Assembly (NCBI GenBank): GCA_001839685.1
Contig: MLAK01001171.1
Coordinates: 12,775-76,774, forward strand
Source of the DNA: Tritrichomonas foetus
Lineage: Eukaryota; Parabasalia; Tritrichomonadida; Tritrichomonadidae
Direction: 5' to 3'
DNA length: 64,000 nucleotides
Shown here: in pieces, positions 46,801-56,100 of the stretch
Position numbering within the stretch: position 1 is the first letter of the stretch
Layout of the letters: the number at the start of each line of letters is the position of its first letter
The notes under the pieces: model-generated
What the model was told of the DNA's origin: nothing
The model's database searches: none
The model's input: the letters and a program-made list of their open reading frames with translations, nothing else
Translations under genes and position numbers: made by a program

Positions 46801-48437
46801 AATGAAGATAAAGCTATATCTAATTTCGTTGATGCTTGCTTTGGTTCAATTTTTTCTTCAAGATATTGATAAGCTGCATAAGCTCTGGAATAGATTTTCC
46901 GATAACAAGGTAGGTGTTCAGTCATTTTATCAGCAACCTCCCAATTCTTTTCTTCAATTGCCGAATAAATAATTGATGGATCTCTATCAAACCATGGAGC
47001 AAGGGATTGATCAGATTTATGTGGTTTTCGTTTCTCAAACAATTTTGCAGCCCCTGAAATATAAGGTGAAATATCAAATTCAATCAATTTTTGAATTAGC
47101 TTGTTGGCAACGTAAGGATTACATACAAAAGAATTATCACTTTTCTTTCGCACAAAAATCAAAGAAAACAAATCAAGAACTAACATTGACTTTTGTACAA
47201 CATTAGTTGTTGTTTTAATATAAAAAGAAATTTGGTCGAGAATTTGATTTAACGATGGTGTAGCTTTGGTCCAAACCGATAAGAAAAGGCGAGTTGCTGC
47301 ATGACTTCGAATAAAGTCAAAATCTAGTTCGGCAGCTTTATCAGATAACGAAAAGTATTTATGTTTTGAAGCTGCTAGAATTTCATCTTGTTTATCGAGA
47401 ACATGAAGTAAATGAAAAGGCAGAGAATTTGTAACAAGATCACCTGAGCAAAAATCAGTACCAGTTAAAAGTGACATTAATTGTAAAAGATGAAAATCAT
47501 TCTTAAAACGGTCAATTACATTTGTTGCTGGGGATGGAGGATATTTTGTTTCAAGTAATTCAACAAAAGCATCAAGATCACTATACATCATAGCTTGATT
47601 AACAATCAAAAAGTAAGGAAGAAGTTCAGGAAACATACAAGTGCTCTTTTTAACTGTCTCAATATCAGCATTAATGATTGAATCACTAACAATTGAACCA
47701 ACTAAATCTAGAAAGTGTCCACGACGTTCAATGGTGCCATTAAGTAAAGAGAAATAATGGGAATTCATAATGTTGGGGAAAGGCGCTGGATATTGAAAAT
47801 CGGTTGTTAGTTTGGACTGAAGGTAATGAGAAAAGGGTGGAGCTTCGTAGGAAATTGGATATTGGAACAATACAGGAATTTGTGAAATATCAATTTCATT
47901 CATTTCCTCAAAATAGTCAATCGGTGGAGCAATACAGAATGACAAAAATTCATATCCGATTGACTTCCGAATTCTGTCAAGGCCGATAAATGAAATCAGT
48001 GGTTGAAGTTGAGGCAAAATCGAGTAAAAAATTCCAGGGTTTTCATTTCGAAATAACATCAAATAAAAACTTAAATTATGTGCCGTTTTGTCGTTTATCT
48101 GTTTATGGACTGAAATATATGGCATTATTTGCTTGGTATATTGTTCTTTTAGATTCGTAAAATCAACCATTGCCATATCTCCAGTTAAATCGTCTGACGG
48201 TTTTTCGTTGAGAGAATTTATAATCGACACAATAGACCATCGTATGCTGAGATTATCTTTTGTTGGCGGAATTTTCATTAAAATCGTTTTTAAAAATTGT
48301 GCAAATTTTTTACCTCCGCAATATTGCAGATAAAGATTGGCAGTTGATTGATCGCATGATATCGCTAAAGAAGAGCATACCGCAGGGGCTACTTTCGGTA
48401 ACGTAGAGTAAAAAAAAGGAATATCGACTCTCTTCAT
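43818..48437 (-). CDS. Spastizin (ZFYVE26)-like giant helical protein
   Basis: A 1,539-residue protein from ATG 48437 (TTG 48473 only extends the frame). It is all-helical, of alpha-solenoid type, with no membrane segment. The last ~330 residues follow the order of the spastizin C-terminus: repeated helical pairs with FRQFEHAYKLLMQIEDNEKKTNLFIHSFYF, a segment with QLEDAALIGMEIFRKC, FEQGTPFSHDFDLI, and EQCKLLLEYDYIPEAFSVAQSARMKDIIPLIAHRASQLGQ as the final solenoid. Spastizin works with spatacsin and the AP-5 adaptor in late endosome/lysosome retrieval. A FYVE finger is not visible: the only zinc-like feature is one CxxC (YTCSKCGDSFF). It may be a divergent orthologue that lost the finger. The alternative is an unrelated solenoid (VPS/clathrin-like). 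Confidence 0.45.
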   Translation of the reverse strand: MKRVDIPFFYSTLPKVAPAVCSSLAISCDQSTANLYLQYCGGKKFAQFLKTILMKIPPTKDNLSIRWSIVSIINSLNEKPSDDLTGDMAMVDFTNLKEQYTKQIMPYISVHKQINDKTAHNLSFYLMLFRNENPGIFYSILPQLQPLISFIGLDRIRKSIGYEFLSFCIAPPIDYFEEMNEIDISQIPVLFQYPISYEAPPFSHYLQSKLTTDFQYPAPFPNIMNSHYFSLLNGTIERRGHFLDLVGSIVSDSIINADIETVKKSTCMFPELLPYFLIVNQAMMYSDLDAFVELLETKYPPSPATNVIDRFKNDFHLLQLMSLLTGTDFCSGDLVTNSLPFHLLHVLDKQDEILAASKHKYFSLSDKAAELDFDFIRSHAATRLFLSVWTKATPSLNQILDQISFYIKTTTNVVQKSMLVLDLFSLIFVRKKSDNSFVCNPYVANKLIQKLIEFDISPYISGAAKLFEKRKPHKSDQSLAPWFDRDPSIIYSAIEEKNWEVADKMTEHLPCYRKIYSRAYAAYQYLEEKIEPKQASTKLDIALSSFGTTKLLQSLKQKFKNYEPIIDERIKNPNDSIIDPIVASEKWNPVNEFTNMFDMTPLEMVKSITLYEGTTKISQTLSKFLNYLQLYYTCSKCGDSFFANSIEDLFIFDMKRVLAGPIKVGEYKKAEELAAAAKIDLIPYIFENIEGFEFESSFMNKMNNEYPIETKALAISRNHSTNEMDEETQKLAKYFESLKEKEVEPSINQLLVANQNNIDDILYKIDHEEIYSYLMKNSEEKLSTTLFHLLDVVSYVAPESDYPLLNKIYMLHSIRSISTAKNPSDIVRDIMTHDNFKLAIEYLKKCVPATAIASPLVQLFTSCLSNTSYMEEILNEFPDRYDVILSRFFHIPGILSILKNYADDKSDYINGLSLLPENIFSDSNIFEIDTVTSSYIRNYQLIFNITPEIAVLFSDDDLFAMAKGVNKTPQFHQIIAHLYKFFKNKELIIEYWTTEIENQLHKFNINSIDQEQKLNDFFRIIKQPLKYFSNQKIEILSALAYMASFYPYTKLKIPYNFLNIESEEFNSKISEICLRMDDDSFAERLAKPFHLHLDRYYLEHARIQLLFGQFNDTAKLFNKRSLKIDNYSQVQLYDTTFNFLTPLNKLSIFNQNELQANTLEKLGEGVVTPLNVYKHILKQSKLQQITIPPKMQTMMHSLILKHSNVGPAISMLISFRQFEHAYKLLMQIEDNEKKTNLFIHSFYFSVLFNNINTPFNQFLEANDPNLDRTSSLWRDLIKFFSKHQMNYGLFQVYTIRNQLEDAALIGMEIFRKCESFESQISLLGQILYCLDRSLMWRANPQSCSPPFIKSDANEDRLIHCKEISELQFQICQICFEQGTPFSHDFDLITSHEGATNVAAILYLNHQEALLNQVMRLTDTSMKDVSTKVCEVLSKESIQRIQDFWKNLKNHKASLGNNLSYNLLKALSMSSNRQYISPMIFSCFSSPEEQCKLLLEYDYIPEAFSVAQSARMKDIIPLIAHRASQLGQNVIYDNCIKALS

Positions 48438-49241
48438 TTTTTCAAATATTTCATAGATTTTGAAAGAAAGCAAACCTAAGTCAATTATGGTGAAAGTTTA
48501 ACGGTTAATGGTAAATCTATGAAAAGTGAATTTTTGATACAATTCGAATCACAACAGAATTTCATGAAAAAAGAAGGCATTTATTACTCTCTATATGTCA
48601 TAAAATTAACATTGTCATTGTAAAGATAGTTTTTATGTTTTCTCAACTAAACCACGTATTTTGATTTTTTTTATAATCAATGAGAAAAAACAAAAGGAAA
48701 GTAAAGATTGCATGAATACCATTATAAATATAGCTTAGAGTTATTTCAATATTGATCAGCTCTGAATCTATAGATTTTGAAAAAAAATACAATCCATTTT
48801 TCTGCTGTTCTTTAAAATAGAAGATACCTAATTTATTAATTAGTGATTTTGTATTTTAAGTCATCAATATATATAAAAACATCATATTCAAATAGAGGAA
48901 ATGTGAGAATTCGAGAAAATTCTTATCAAAACTACATAAATCTCTTGTTTCATCGTGCGTATTGAATAAACATTTGGATTTACAATCGATCTTAAAATCT
49001 AATCAACATGTTGTTTTATCATTTATTTGTTGTTTTATCATTTATTTGTTGTTTTATCATTTATTTGTTGTTTTATCATTTATTTGTTGTTTTATCATTT
49101 TTGTTGGTTTCATAGGCTAACGATAAATCAACTCAAGATATTATTTAAAAAAACAAAAATAAAGTCGGGAAAAGTTTATTTTATAAATTATAACAAAAAA
49201 AGAGTTTTATCATTCGAAAAAGAAAGCTAATCATTTGAGAG
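48438..49241. other. Spacer with minisatellite
   Basis: About 800 bases, AT-rich, containing the five-copy 19-bp tandem array at 49009-49100. The small open frame crossing the array is an artefact. Confidence 0.5.
49009..49100. repeat. 19-bp minisatellite, 5 copies
   Basis: The unit GTTTTATCATTTATTTGTT starts at 49013, 49032, 49051, 49070 and 49089, exact 19-base spacing with near-identical copies, the last breaking down after GTTTTATCATTT. Its sequence is unrelated to the array at 22964-23119 although the period is the same. Confidence 0.95.
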
Positions 49242-50735
49242 TTAGATTCTATTTGTTTCAAGCATGTTGAGCTTTTCTTCAACGGAATTATAAAAGATGT
49301 CTGCTTGATAAATAAACGAATTAATTGCAAAAATTGATAAACCTGGAATTTTTGAGAAATTATCGATGGCTGTTTGAATCATTCGATCAGTTGCTTCAGT
49401 AAATTGTAATTGCCCACTCAATTCACGTCCAATTGCTTGGAACTTAGGGTTTTGGTTCATCATCACGTATTGAATTCTTGGTGCTAATAGAGATTTCAAT
49501 GTGCACACTGTTTTCCATTCTTCTACATTCAAAGTACTTCCATTTATATTATTTCCAAGATTATTAAAAGTACTTCCAGTGTTTAAATTATTTTGAGTAT
49601 GATGAAAGCTATTAGGTGGTAAATTTTGTGTGCCTTGAAAATTGTTTAAACTCGTATTATTCAATGATGGATATCCACCTTGTCCTAATGGGGCAGAAAC
49701 AGTTGTTGAAGTAAATTGATTGTGATGTGCGTAATTATTTTGTGGATTTGGAATATTATTTGTAGTCATTGCGATACTTCCCATATTATTAAATAAAGGT
49801 CTTCCAACTCCGACGTTTGCAGGAGCAGATGGTTTAGGAAGGTTTGGTGGTGTTGGTGATACATATTGATTATAAATATTTTTATTTTCTTGACGACAGA
49901 CAGTAACTTCATCTTTCAATGCGTTTAAAATGAATTTATTAGCAAAGTTAATTTGACTAGCATAAGCAACACCTGAATCTTTAGATCCTTGTGCGATTTG
50001 AAGCCCATTCTCGAAATTGGATAATGCTATTCCATATTCCATTGAAGCTTTAGCATTCTTTCCGAGTCTGTATCGAACATAACTATTTAGGTATCTTTTA
50101 ATAGCCTGCAATACAGGCATCATAAATGTTTGGCCTTGTGTATGTAGCCTTCTACATGATGCTTCACATACTGTAATATCTTCAATGCATCTCACAATTA
50201 AAGATGGTGCAAGGGATTCCTTTTGAGTTAAAATACAACAAAGTTGCCAATAAGAACAAATATAATTATGATATGATACCATAAAGTTCCCCAAGTTGCA
50301 GTTGAATACAGGATGTTGGATAGAGGAAACGATTTCATTAAAAGCTGAATTACAAGCAGAAATATCGGATAATATTTCTTTCATTGATTTCAGTGAATTT
50401 TTGTCGGAAGCGTCCATTGAAATGACTTTTTGATGAAGAGCAACAACATAGTTCCAAATAGTTGCGGCTATTTCGCTTTCAACTGCTTGTGACGGAATCG
50501 ATCCATTCGAATTAAAAGGATCGGTCCAAATTGCTGGCAATTGAAGTTTTCTTTTGGTACTTAGGGCTTGAATGTAAGGTCGAAATGATTCTAAATCACC
50601 AAAATGTCGTTTTGTCGCTTGAGATAGTTTGATTATTGTTTGTGATTCGCCTTGAAAAAGATGAACAAAAATGTTAAAATCTGGGTTTGAACCTCGCGAA
50701 ATTGGAAAAGGCAAAAATAGTAAAGAAGTCTCCAT
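49242..50735 (-). CDS. BRO1-domain protein (ALIX/BROX-like)
   Basis: A 497-residue protein. Residues about 1-290 have BRO1 features: an N-terminal LPFPISRGS, IWNYVVALHQKVIS, helices with ISACNSAFNEIVSSI, FNCNLGNFMVSYHNYICSYWQLCCIL, RRLHTQGQTFMMPVLQAIKRYLNSYVRYRLGKNAKASMEYGIALSNFENGLQIA, the last matching the A-x-Y...G-x-x-I-A-x-L...A helices of the domain. BRO1 domains bind ESCRT-III (CHMP4/Snf7) and act in multivesicular body formation and membrane scission. A 100-residue Asn/Pro/Gly-rich linker (about 292-395) precedes a C-terminal helical segment (about 400-497), possibly a shortened V-domain. Full ALIX is about 870 residues, so this is closer to BROX length. The assignment is from helix pattern and could be mistaken. 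Confidence 0.55.
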   Translation of the reverse strand: METSLLFLPFPISRGSNPDFNIFVHLFQGESQTIIKLSQATKRHFGDLESFRPYIQALSTKRKLQLPAIWTDPFNSNGSIPSQAVESEIAATIWNYVVALHQKVISMDASDKNSLKSMKEILSDISACNSAFNEIVSSIQHPVFNCNLGNFMVSYHNYICSYWQLCCILTQKESLAPSLIVRCIEDITVCEASCRRLHTQGQTFMMPVLQAIKRYLNSYVRYRLGKNAKASMEYGIALSNFENGLQIAQGSKDSGVAYASQINFANKFILNALKDEVTVCRQENKNIYNQYVSPTPPNLPKPSAPANVGVGRPLFNNMGSIAMTTNNIPNPQNNYAHHNQFTSTTVSAPLGQGGYPSLNNTSLNNFQGTQNLPPNSFHHTQNNLNTGSTFNNLGNNINGSTLNVEEWKTVCTLKSLLAPRIQYVMMNQNPKFQAIGRELSGQLQFTEATDRMIQTAIDNFSKIPGLSIFAINSFIYQADIFYNSVEEKLNMLETNRI

Positions 50736-51563
50736 TTAAAGTCTGAATTTGAAAGTCGGCAAATATAAAATTTTTCAAAAGAAATGATGTCTCATTTATA
50801 ATTGAAAGATTTTAATCTTTGACATGTAATGATGATCGAATATGACAAAATCTGACCGGAAAATTTTCGTAATAATTTTTCTAAATTTATTCGGCCTCTT
50901 TTTCACAATTAATTGTAGTGTAATTCACCTTGATCGAAAAAATGATCGAGACTGCAATGAAAACATAATTCCGAATAAAATTAAAATAATTATTGCAACA
51001 ACACAATCATATTCATGATGCTGATATGGATTTCTTGACACAATTGATTACAAGCATGTTGGAGATTTTCCAAATTTAATCGGCAGCAAAAAGTCAACAA
51101 TCAAATTACAAATCATAAAATGATTTTCAAGCAAAATTTCTATTAAACTCTTATTAAATCTTTTAATTTTACGAATGTATTATGATTGCTTTTTACTTAT
51201 TTTGTTATTTCCAAATTCAATGTGAACATTTAAGGTCAAATGAAAAGTCAAACTAATGAAAAGTGTTCACAGTAATACTGGTTGCACTTTACTTTCATTT
51301 TTATGTGACCAGTCTTACCTTAAACTTTAAAAAATGAATTTAGGAAATCCAAAAAATACACATAACATACACATAAAATCAAAAATGACCAATTTTTCTT
51401 TTCGAAAAAATTCAATATTATCATATTTGTCAAAAGTTGTTAATTCTTTTTATATTTTTTATGAATTAAAGCTGCTATGTCCTTTATTTAATTTATGGAG
51501 TCTTTTTCCTGTTTCGTCAAGATAGCCAAATCTCGAACCAAAACCGCTTTCATAAACGGTCAA
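50736..51563. promoter_or_regulatory. Divergent intergenic region
   Basis: About 830 bases upstream of the BRO1-type gene and the next plus-strand gene. AT-rich; TCATAA at 51549-51554 precedes ATG 51564 by 9 bases and resembles an initiator. No other feature seen. Confidence 0.4.
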
Positions 51564-52655
51564 ATGAGTGCTCAGCGAGGACCACCCAATCTACAAGAAA
51601 TCCTTCAAAAACGCAAATATAATCCATCGACAGAGTTTCCAGAAGATCTTAAAGCCGATATTGTCCTTTGCGACAGTTTAGAAACAGAAGACGAATTTCG
51701 AGATCGTCTTTCGCGATTTCCATTAAAAGATGATTTCCCGCCATTCGATTTTGGCTACGATCCAAAAACATTGTTTGCCAGTAAAGAAGACAAAAAAGCG
51801 ATGACAAAAGCCAGCAAGCAGGCAATTCTCGCATATACCGAGGAAATGTCTAACCGAAAAACTAGAAAGAAGCACTTTCAAGAAATATATACTGAAATAG
51901 AAGAAAAACGCAAAGAAGAATTACAATCAATCACCGATAGTCAATCATTAACGAAAGCGAAAGATGAAAAAGCTAAACAAGACGCCAAAAACTCGCTCAA
52001 AAATTCTATGCAACAATTCGACTCAGATTACGAAGAATCTTATGACGATGATGATTCATCATCGTCAGATCAGATCACAGATTCGTCATCAGACGACGAT
52101 ACAGAACGAAGAGTTGTTACCTCTAGCAAATCAAAACCCAAATCAAAGCCACAAACAAAGAAAACAGAAGTTCAGAAAAAGTCCAAACCGTCATTCGATT
52201 TGGATTATGACAAAAATGTTAAATTAATTTTTGAAGGCAAAATTAAACAATTAACGGTTATTGAAGAAACATTCAATCATGAAAAAGATCGACTCGAAGA
52301 ATTAGAACGTTTGTATCAAGAACAACCAACTGACGATCTTGAGTCATCAATAAAAGAACAAAATGATAAAATTTTGGAATTAAAGAAAATTATCAAATCA
52401 CTCAGTCAATTTCCAGTATCTCCGAGTATGGCACCAAAATCTGAAAATAGTGGTGAAAAATCAATGCAAAATGACAAATATATAAAAATGCTACAAAAGG
52501 CTCAAAAGGAGGTCGAGCAAGGAAAGAAGCAGTTAGTGCCAAAGGAGGAGATTAAAACTGCCAGCCAAAAACGAAGCATCATCGATGATGATTTGAAAGC
52601 CGATGATATTCTTTTGAATGTGTCTGATGATGATGATGGAGATGATGATTTTTAA
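51564..52655 (+). CDS. Unknown acidic coiled-coil protein
   Basis: Not recognised. The frame is open from an ATG at 51495, which would add 23 residues (MESFSCFVKIAK...), but ATG 51564 gives a typical soluble start (MSAQRGPPNLQEIL) and has an initiator-like TCATAA 10 bases upstream, so 363 residues are preferred. The protein is highly charged. Residues about 85-145 are a basic coiled coil (SNRKTRKKHFQEIYTEIEEKRKEEL). A Ser/Asp cluster follows (about 155-185, DDDDSSSSDQITDSSSDDD), a possible CK2 site. A second coiled coil lies at about 220-285, and the C-terminus is acidic (SDDDDGDDDF). A nuclear or chromatin/RNA-associated role would fit but is not demonstrated. Confidence 0.6.
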   Translation: MSAQRGPPNLQEILQKRKYNPSTEFPEDLKADIVLCDSLETEDEFRDRLSRFPLKDDFPPFDFGYDPKTLFASKEDKKAMTKASKQAILAYTEEMSNRKTRKKHFQEIYTEIEEKRKEELQSITDSQSLTKAKDEKAKQDAKNSLKNSMQQFDSDYEESYDDDDSSSSDQITDSSSDDDTERRVVTSSKSKPKSKPQTKKTEVQKKSKPSFDLDYDKNVKLIFEGKIKQLTVIEETFNHEKDRLEELERLYQEQPTDDLESSIKEQNDKILELKKIIKSLSQFPVSPSMAPKSENSGEKSMQNDKYIKMLQKAQKEVEQGKKQLVPKEEIKTASQKRSIIDDDLKADDILLNVSDDDDGDDDF

Positions 52656-53174
52656 TATAAAATAAGATAAATAAAGATAACACTTTATATCCTTGAATCA
52701 TGATTCCATGGAAGCTTGCATTTTATATTAATTATTAATAAAATAAATAAAAATAAAAAAAAACTGATAAAACCAATGCTTTTTGTGATGACGAATCAAA
52801 CGAACTTTGTCAATTATATGCGGTTATTAGTCAATATTGGTCAAATTATTCAACTCAACCTTAAGATTTGATTAAACATGTATGTATCTTTTAATTTTTT
52901 GTTTTTGTTTAGCTATTTTAAATACACCAACCAATTATTGATTTACTTATCCTTAATAGAAACTGCTAGTTTCATCTTGAAATTGAGTAAATCACATAAA
53001 AATTAATTCTTTTGAGAACCAAACGATTCTGCGTGTTTTAGATTTACTATACTTCTGAAATGTAGGTGTGTCATAATAATGATGAGGAAAAAATTCCAAT
53101 TGAAATGTCATTTCAAAAAATAATGTCATGGTTAATTCAATTTAAACAAATTTTGCCACATTCAATTCAAAATC
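52656..53174. other. Spacer upstream of the USP gene
   Basis: 519 AT-rich bases between two plus-strand genes, with AATAAATAAA near the 3' side of the preceding gene. No gene or RNA recognised. Confidence 0.5.
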
Positions 53175-56100
53175 ATGAATTCCGACTTTGATGATTGGCG
53201 AACGATCTTTTTAGCTTCAATGGAGCTCAGTCAGCCATTTCAAGAGCAAATGGACAAATGCACAATTTATATCGATCAAATAATAAATTTCAATGTTTTA
53301 CTTCCGCCGAATACAAATTCTACAGAATCGTTTTTAAATGATACTTTAATTCCAATTATTCCACAAATTCTGAATTTCAATATCACTCAAACACATAAAA
53401 ACAAAATTGACACAATTATTAATTTTGTTAAAAAGTTATTGGTTTTAATTCCTTGGTCTTTCGTGAATGATCGGATTGAAATATTTTTACAATTGAGTAA
53501 TATTACTCATACAAATAATAGGCTTTATAAATCAATCCAACAAGTTAATCCAAAATTTGATGCTGTTGACCAAATTTATGAATTTTTTATATCACATGAA
53601 TTTTTCACAATGATGCTTATTCGAGTCAATTCTGAAATACCAATCACACTTGAGCATTTTGAATTCTTTTTAACGAATTTTGATCGAATGAAATATAAAA
53701 TTAATGAAATCATGAGATCATCTTTAATGTTTTCAATTTTTGATTGTTTCCAAGATTTCGTTTTCAATAATATAATGGAATTTAATAACTTTAAAAACAT
53801 TGATCATCGAACAATAATGAAAGTATTTTCTCTAATTATTAGTGTATCGTCGGTTTTTGATGATGAAACACCTAATGAATCAATTGCAACTATTTGCGAA
53901 TGTGGTTTTAATGCAACACAAATCCAAAATTTAGAATCACAACTTTTCGGAACATCAATTTTTAATTGTTTGGTGAATGGACCAGATAAATCTGTTGATA
54001 TATTTATTAATAATATAAAAAGTAGAAATTTTGTTTCAGATTTTATTTCAAGAGATCTCCATCCTGATGTTATTTCGAATTTTGTTCCAGTTTTGGTTAA
54101 ACTTGCTGATTTTAATTGCATTTCTATTAAAGAAGTTGAAAATATTTGGGGAATTGCGAAAAATGCTCACAACATTGAAAAAGAAAAGATGTACTCCCTT
54201 GTTCTGGATTTATTACAGAAATTTACCATTGATGAAGTTACCATGTTTTTTGTAAATGTCAATGATGATAGTAAAGAATATATAAAACTTTCAATTGATT
54301 TTTTAACAAAGAAATCTTTACAACAAGAATTTGTCACCCTAATGATGACAAATATTATCGAAAAAAGTTCAAATATGCATGTTTCAATTGATGTTTTTAA
54401 GCCAATGTATGAGATAGGAAATACACCCAGCTTAAAAAGAGAATTAATTAATGTGTGTATAAACAAGATTACAAAAGAATATGATCCTTTCATTGCAGAT
54501 TTACTATCTGATATAGCGACAGTCTGTGCATCAACTTTAAGAACAGATTTCAATTCACCTGATCTTTATGACAAACTTTGCAACTATCTTCTAAACCAAA
54601 AACTGGATCACAGTAATCTTCAGCATATTGAAACAGAAAACCAATATGATAGTTTATATCCTTTAATTGCAAAATTAGCTAGACCATATGATAAAAAGTT
54701 AAATGTGAGTGTTTTAGAATCACTAATTGCTAATTCTTTTAATTATAGTCATTTTTGGAATTTCTTATGCGAATTAATTAAATTGCTAGGATTAAATGCG
54801 TTTGATAATCAATCACTTCAGTTATTGATAAAATTTATTGAAAAGGAAGAAATTCTACCAGAAAATAACAAATTTGCAGATTTTTTCCGAGATTTTTTCT
54901 TTTTGATAAACATTGAAGAAAAGAAAATTATACCAACAGCAACTAAAGGTAAATGTAAAGGACCTAAAAACATATTTCCGATAAACTTTAAAATTATACA
55001 TTTGCCGTTAAAATTTGAGAATAAATTGGTGAAAATGATTCTGACTCCCGAAAATGAATCGTTATCTGAAAAATATCGAAAAATTGTTACAGATTTTTAT
55101 ACAAAACTTGAAACCAAAATGTCAATTGTTGATATTTTTTATGAACTTTTAGAAAAATCTGAAAATGATAAACAATTAATTCGAGCTTTATCACTTATTT
55201 ACAATTTTTGTCGCCAAAATGATAATGAAGGATTAATTAAATATATTTCCCATTCATTTGTTCCGTCTCAAATGAAATTTGTTAAAGCAAATCCAATTAA
55301 TGTTGAATTACCAAACAATACAAGAAAGCAAATCAAAGTTGAAAATAAAGCTCCTGCCCAATCGATTTTAATTTTGATATCGCCTTATTTACCTCATCCC
55401 TATTCAAAATATTTTCTAACAATTAATAACAAAGATGTAACACAGTTAGCAATTGACTATCAAAATGGATTTAAGATTAACGGAACTGTTTATGTCCAAA
55501 ACAGACCACCAAATTCCAAATATTTCAGTGATAATCCTTCAGAAAACCTAAAAACATTGAAATTCACCGAACGTTTACTTCATTATTATCAAGAAGAGCG
55601 AAGTGATGCATTATATAAATTTATTTGGGAAATTTTACTTTATCTTCCAAGTGATGAACAATGTATTGAACTTTCTACAGAACCAGAATCATTTTTAAGT
55701 AAACTAGCTAATTCAAACAATAAATATGAAAGTCGATACCTTCTTCAAATTTTGTTATGGAGACTTCAATCACCTGAATATAAGAATAAATATGCTACAC
55801 CACTACTTCCAGTCCTAACTGAACTTGTAAATAATGATAACCTTACTGCTTTTTCAGCAGATGAAATTGTACGAATTCTCAATTTATATCCAATTCCTGA
55901 ATTTGTTGTTCCTGCATTTAAAATTCTAGCTAATAACGAAATAAAGGAAGATACAAAATATCTTGCAATTGATATTATTTTAAGTTTTAAATTTAATATT
56001 CAAACACATATTTTAGAGAATATTGAATTGATTCGAAATGCAATTTTAATCATGTCTCCAAAAAATTGGAATGTTTTCAAAAATATTATATTTAATGTTA

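Noticed and set aside
49027..49230. 67-codon frame over the second minisatellite
   Set aside because: Repeat artefact followed by spacer sequence.
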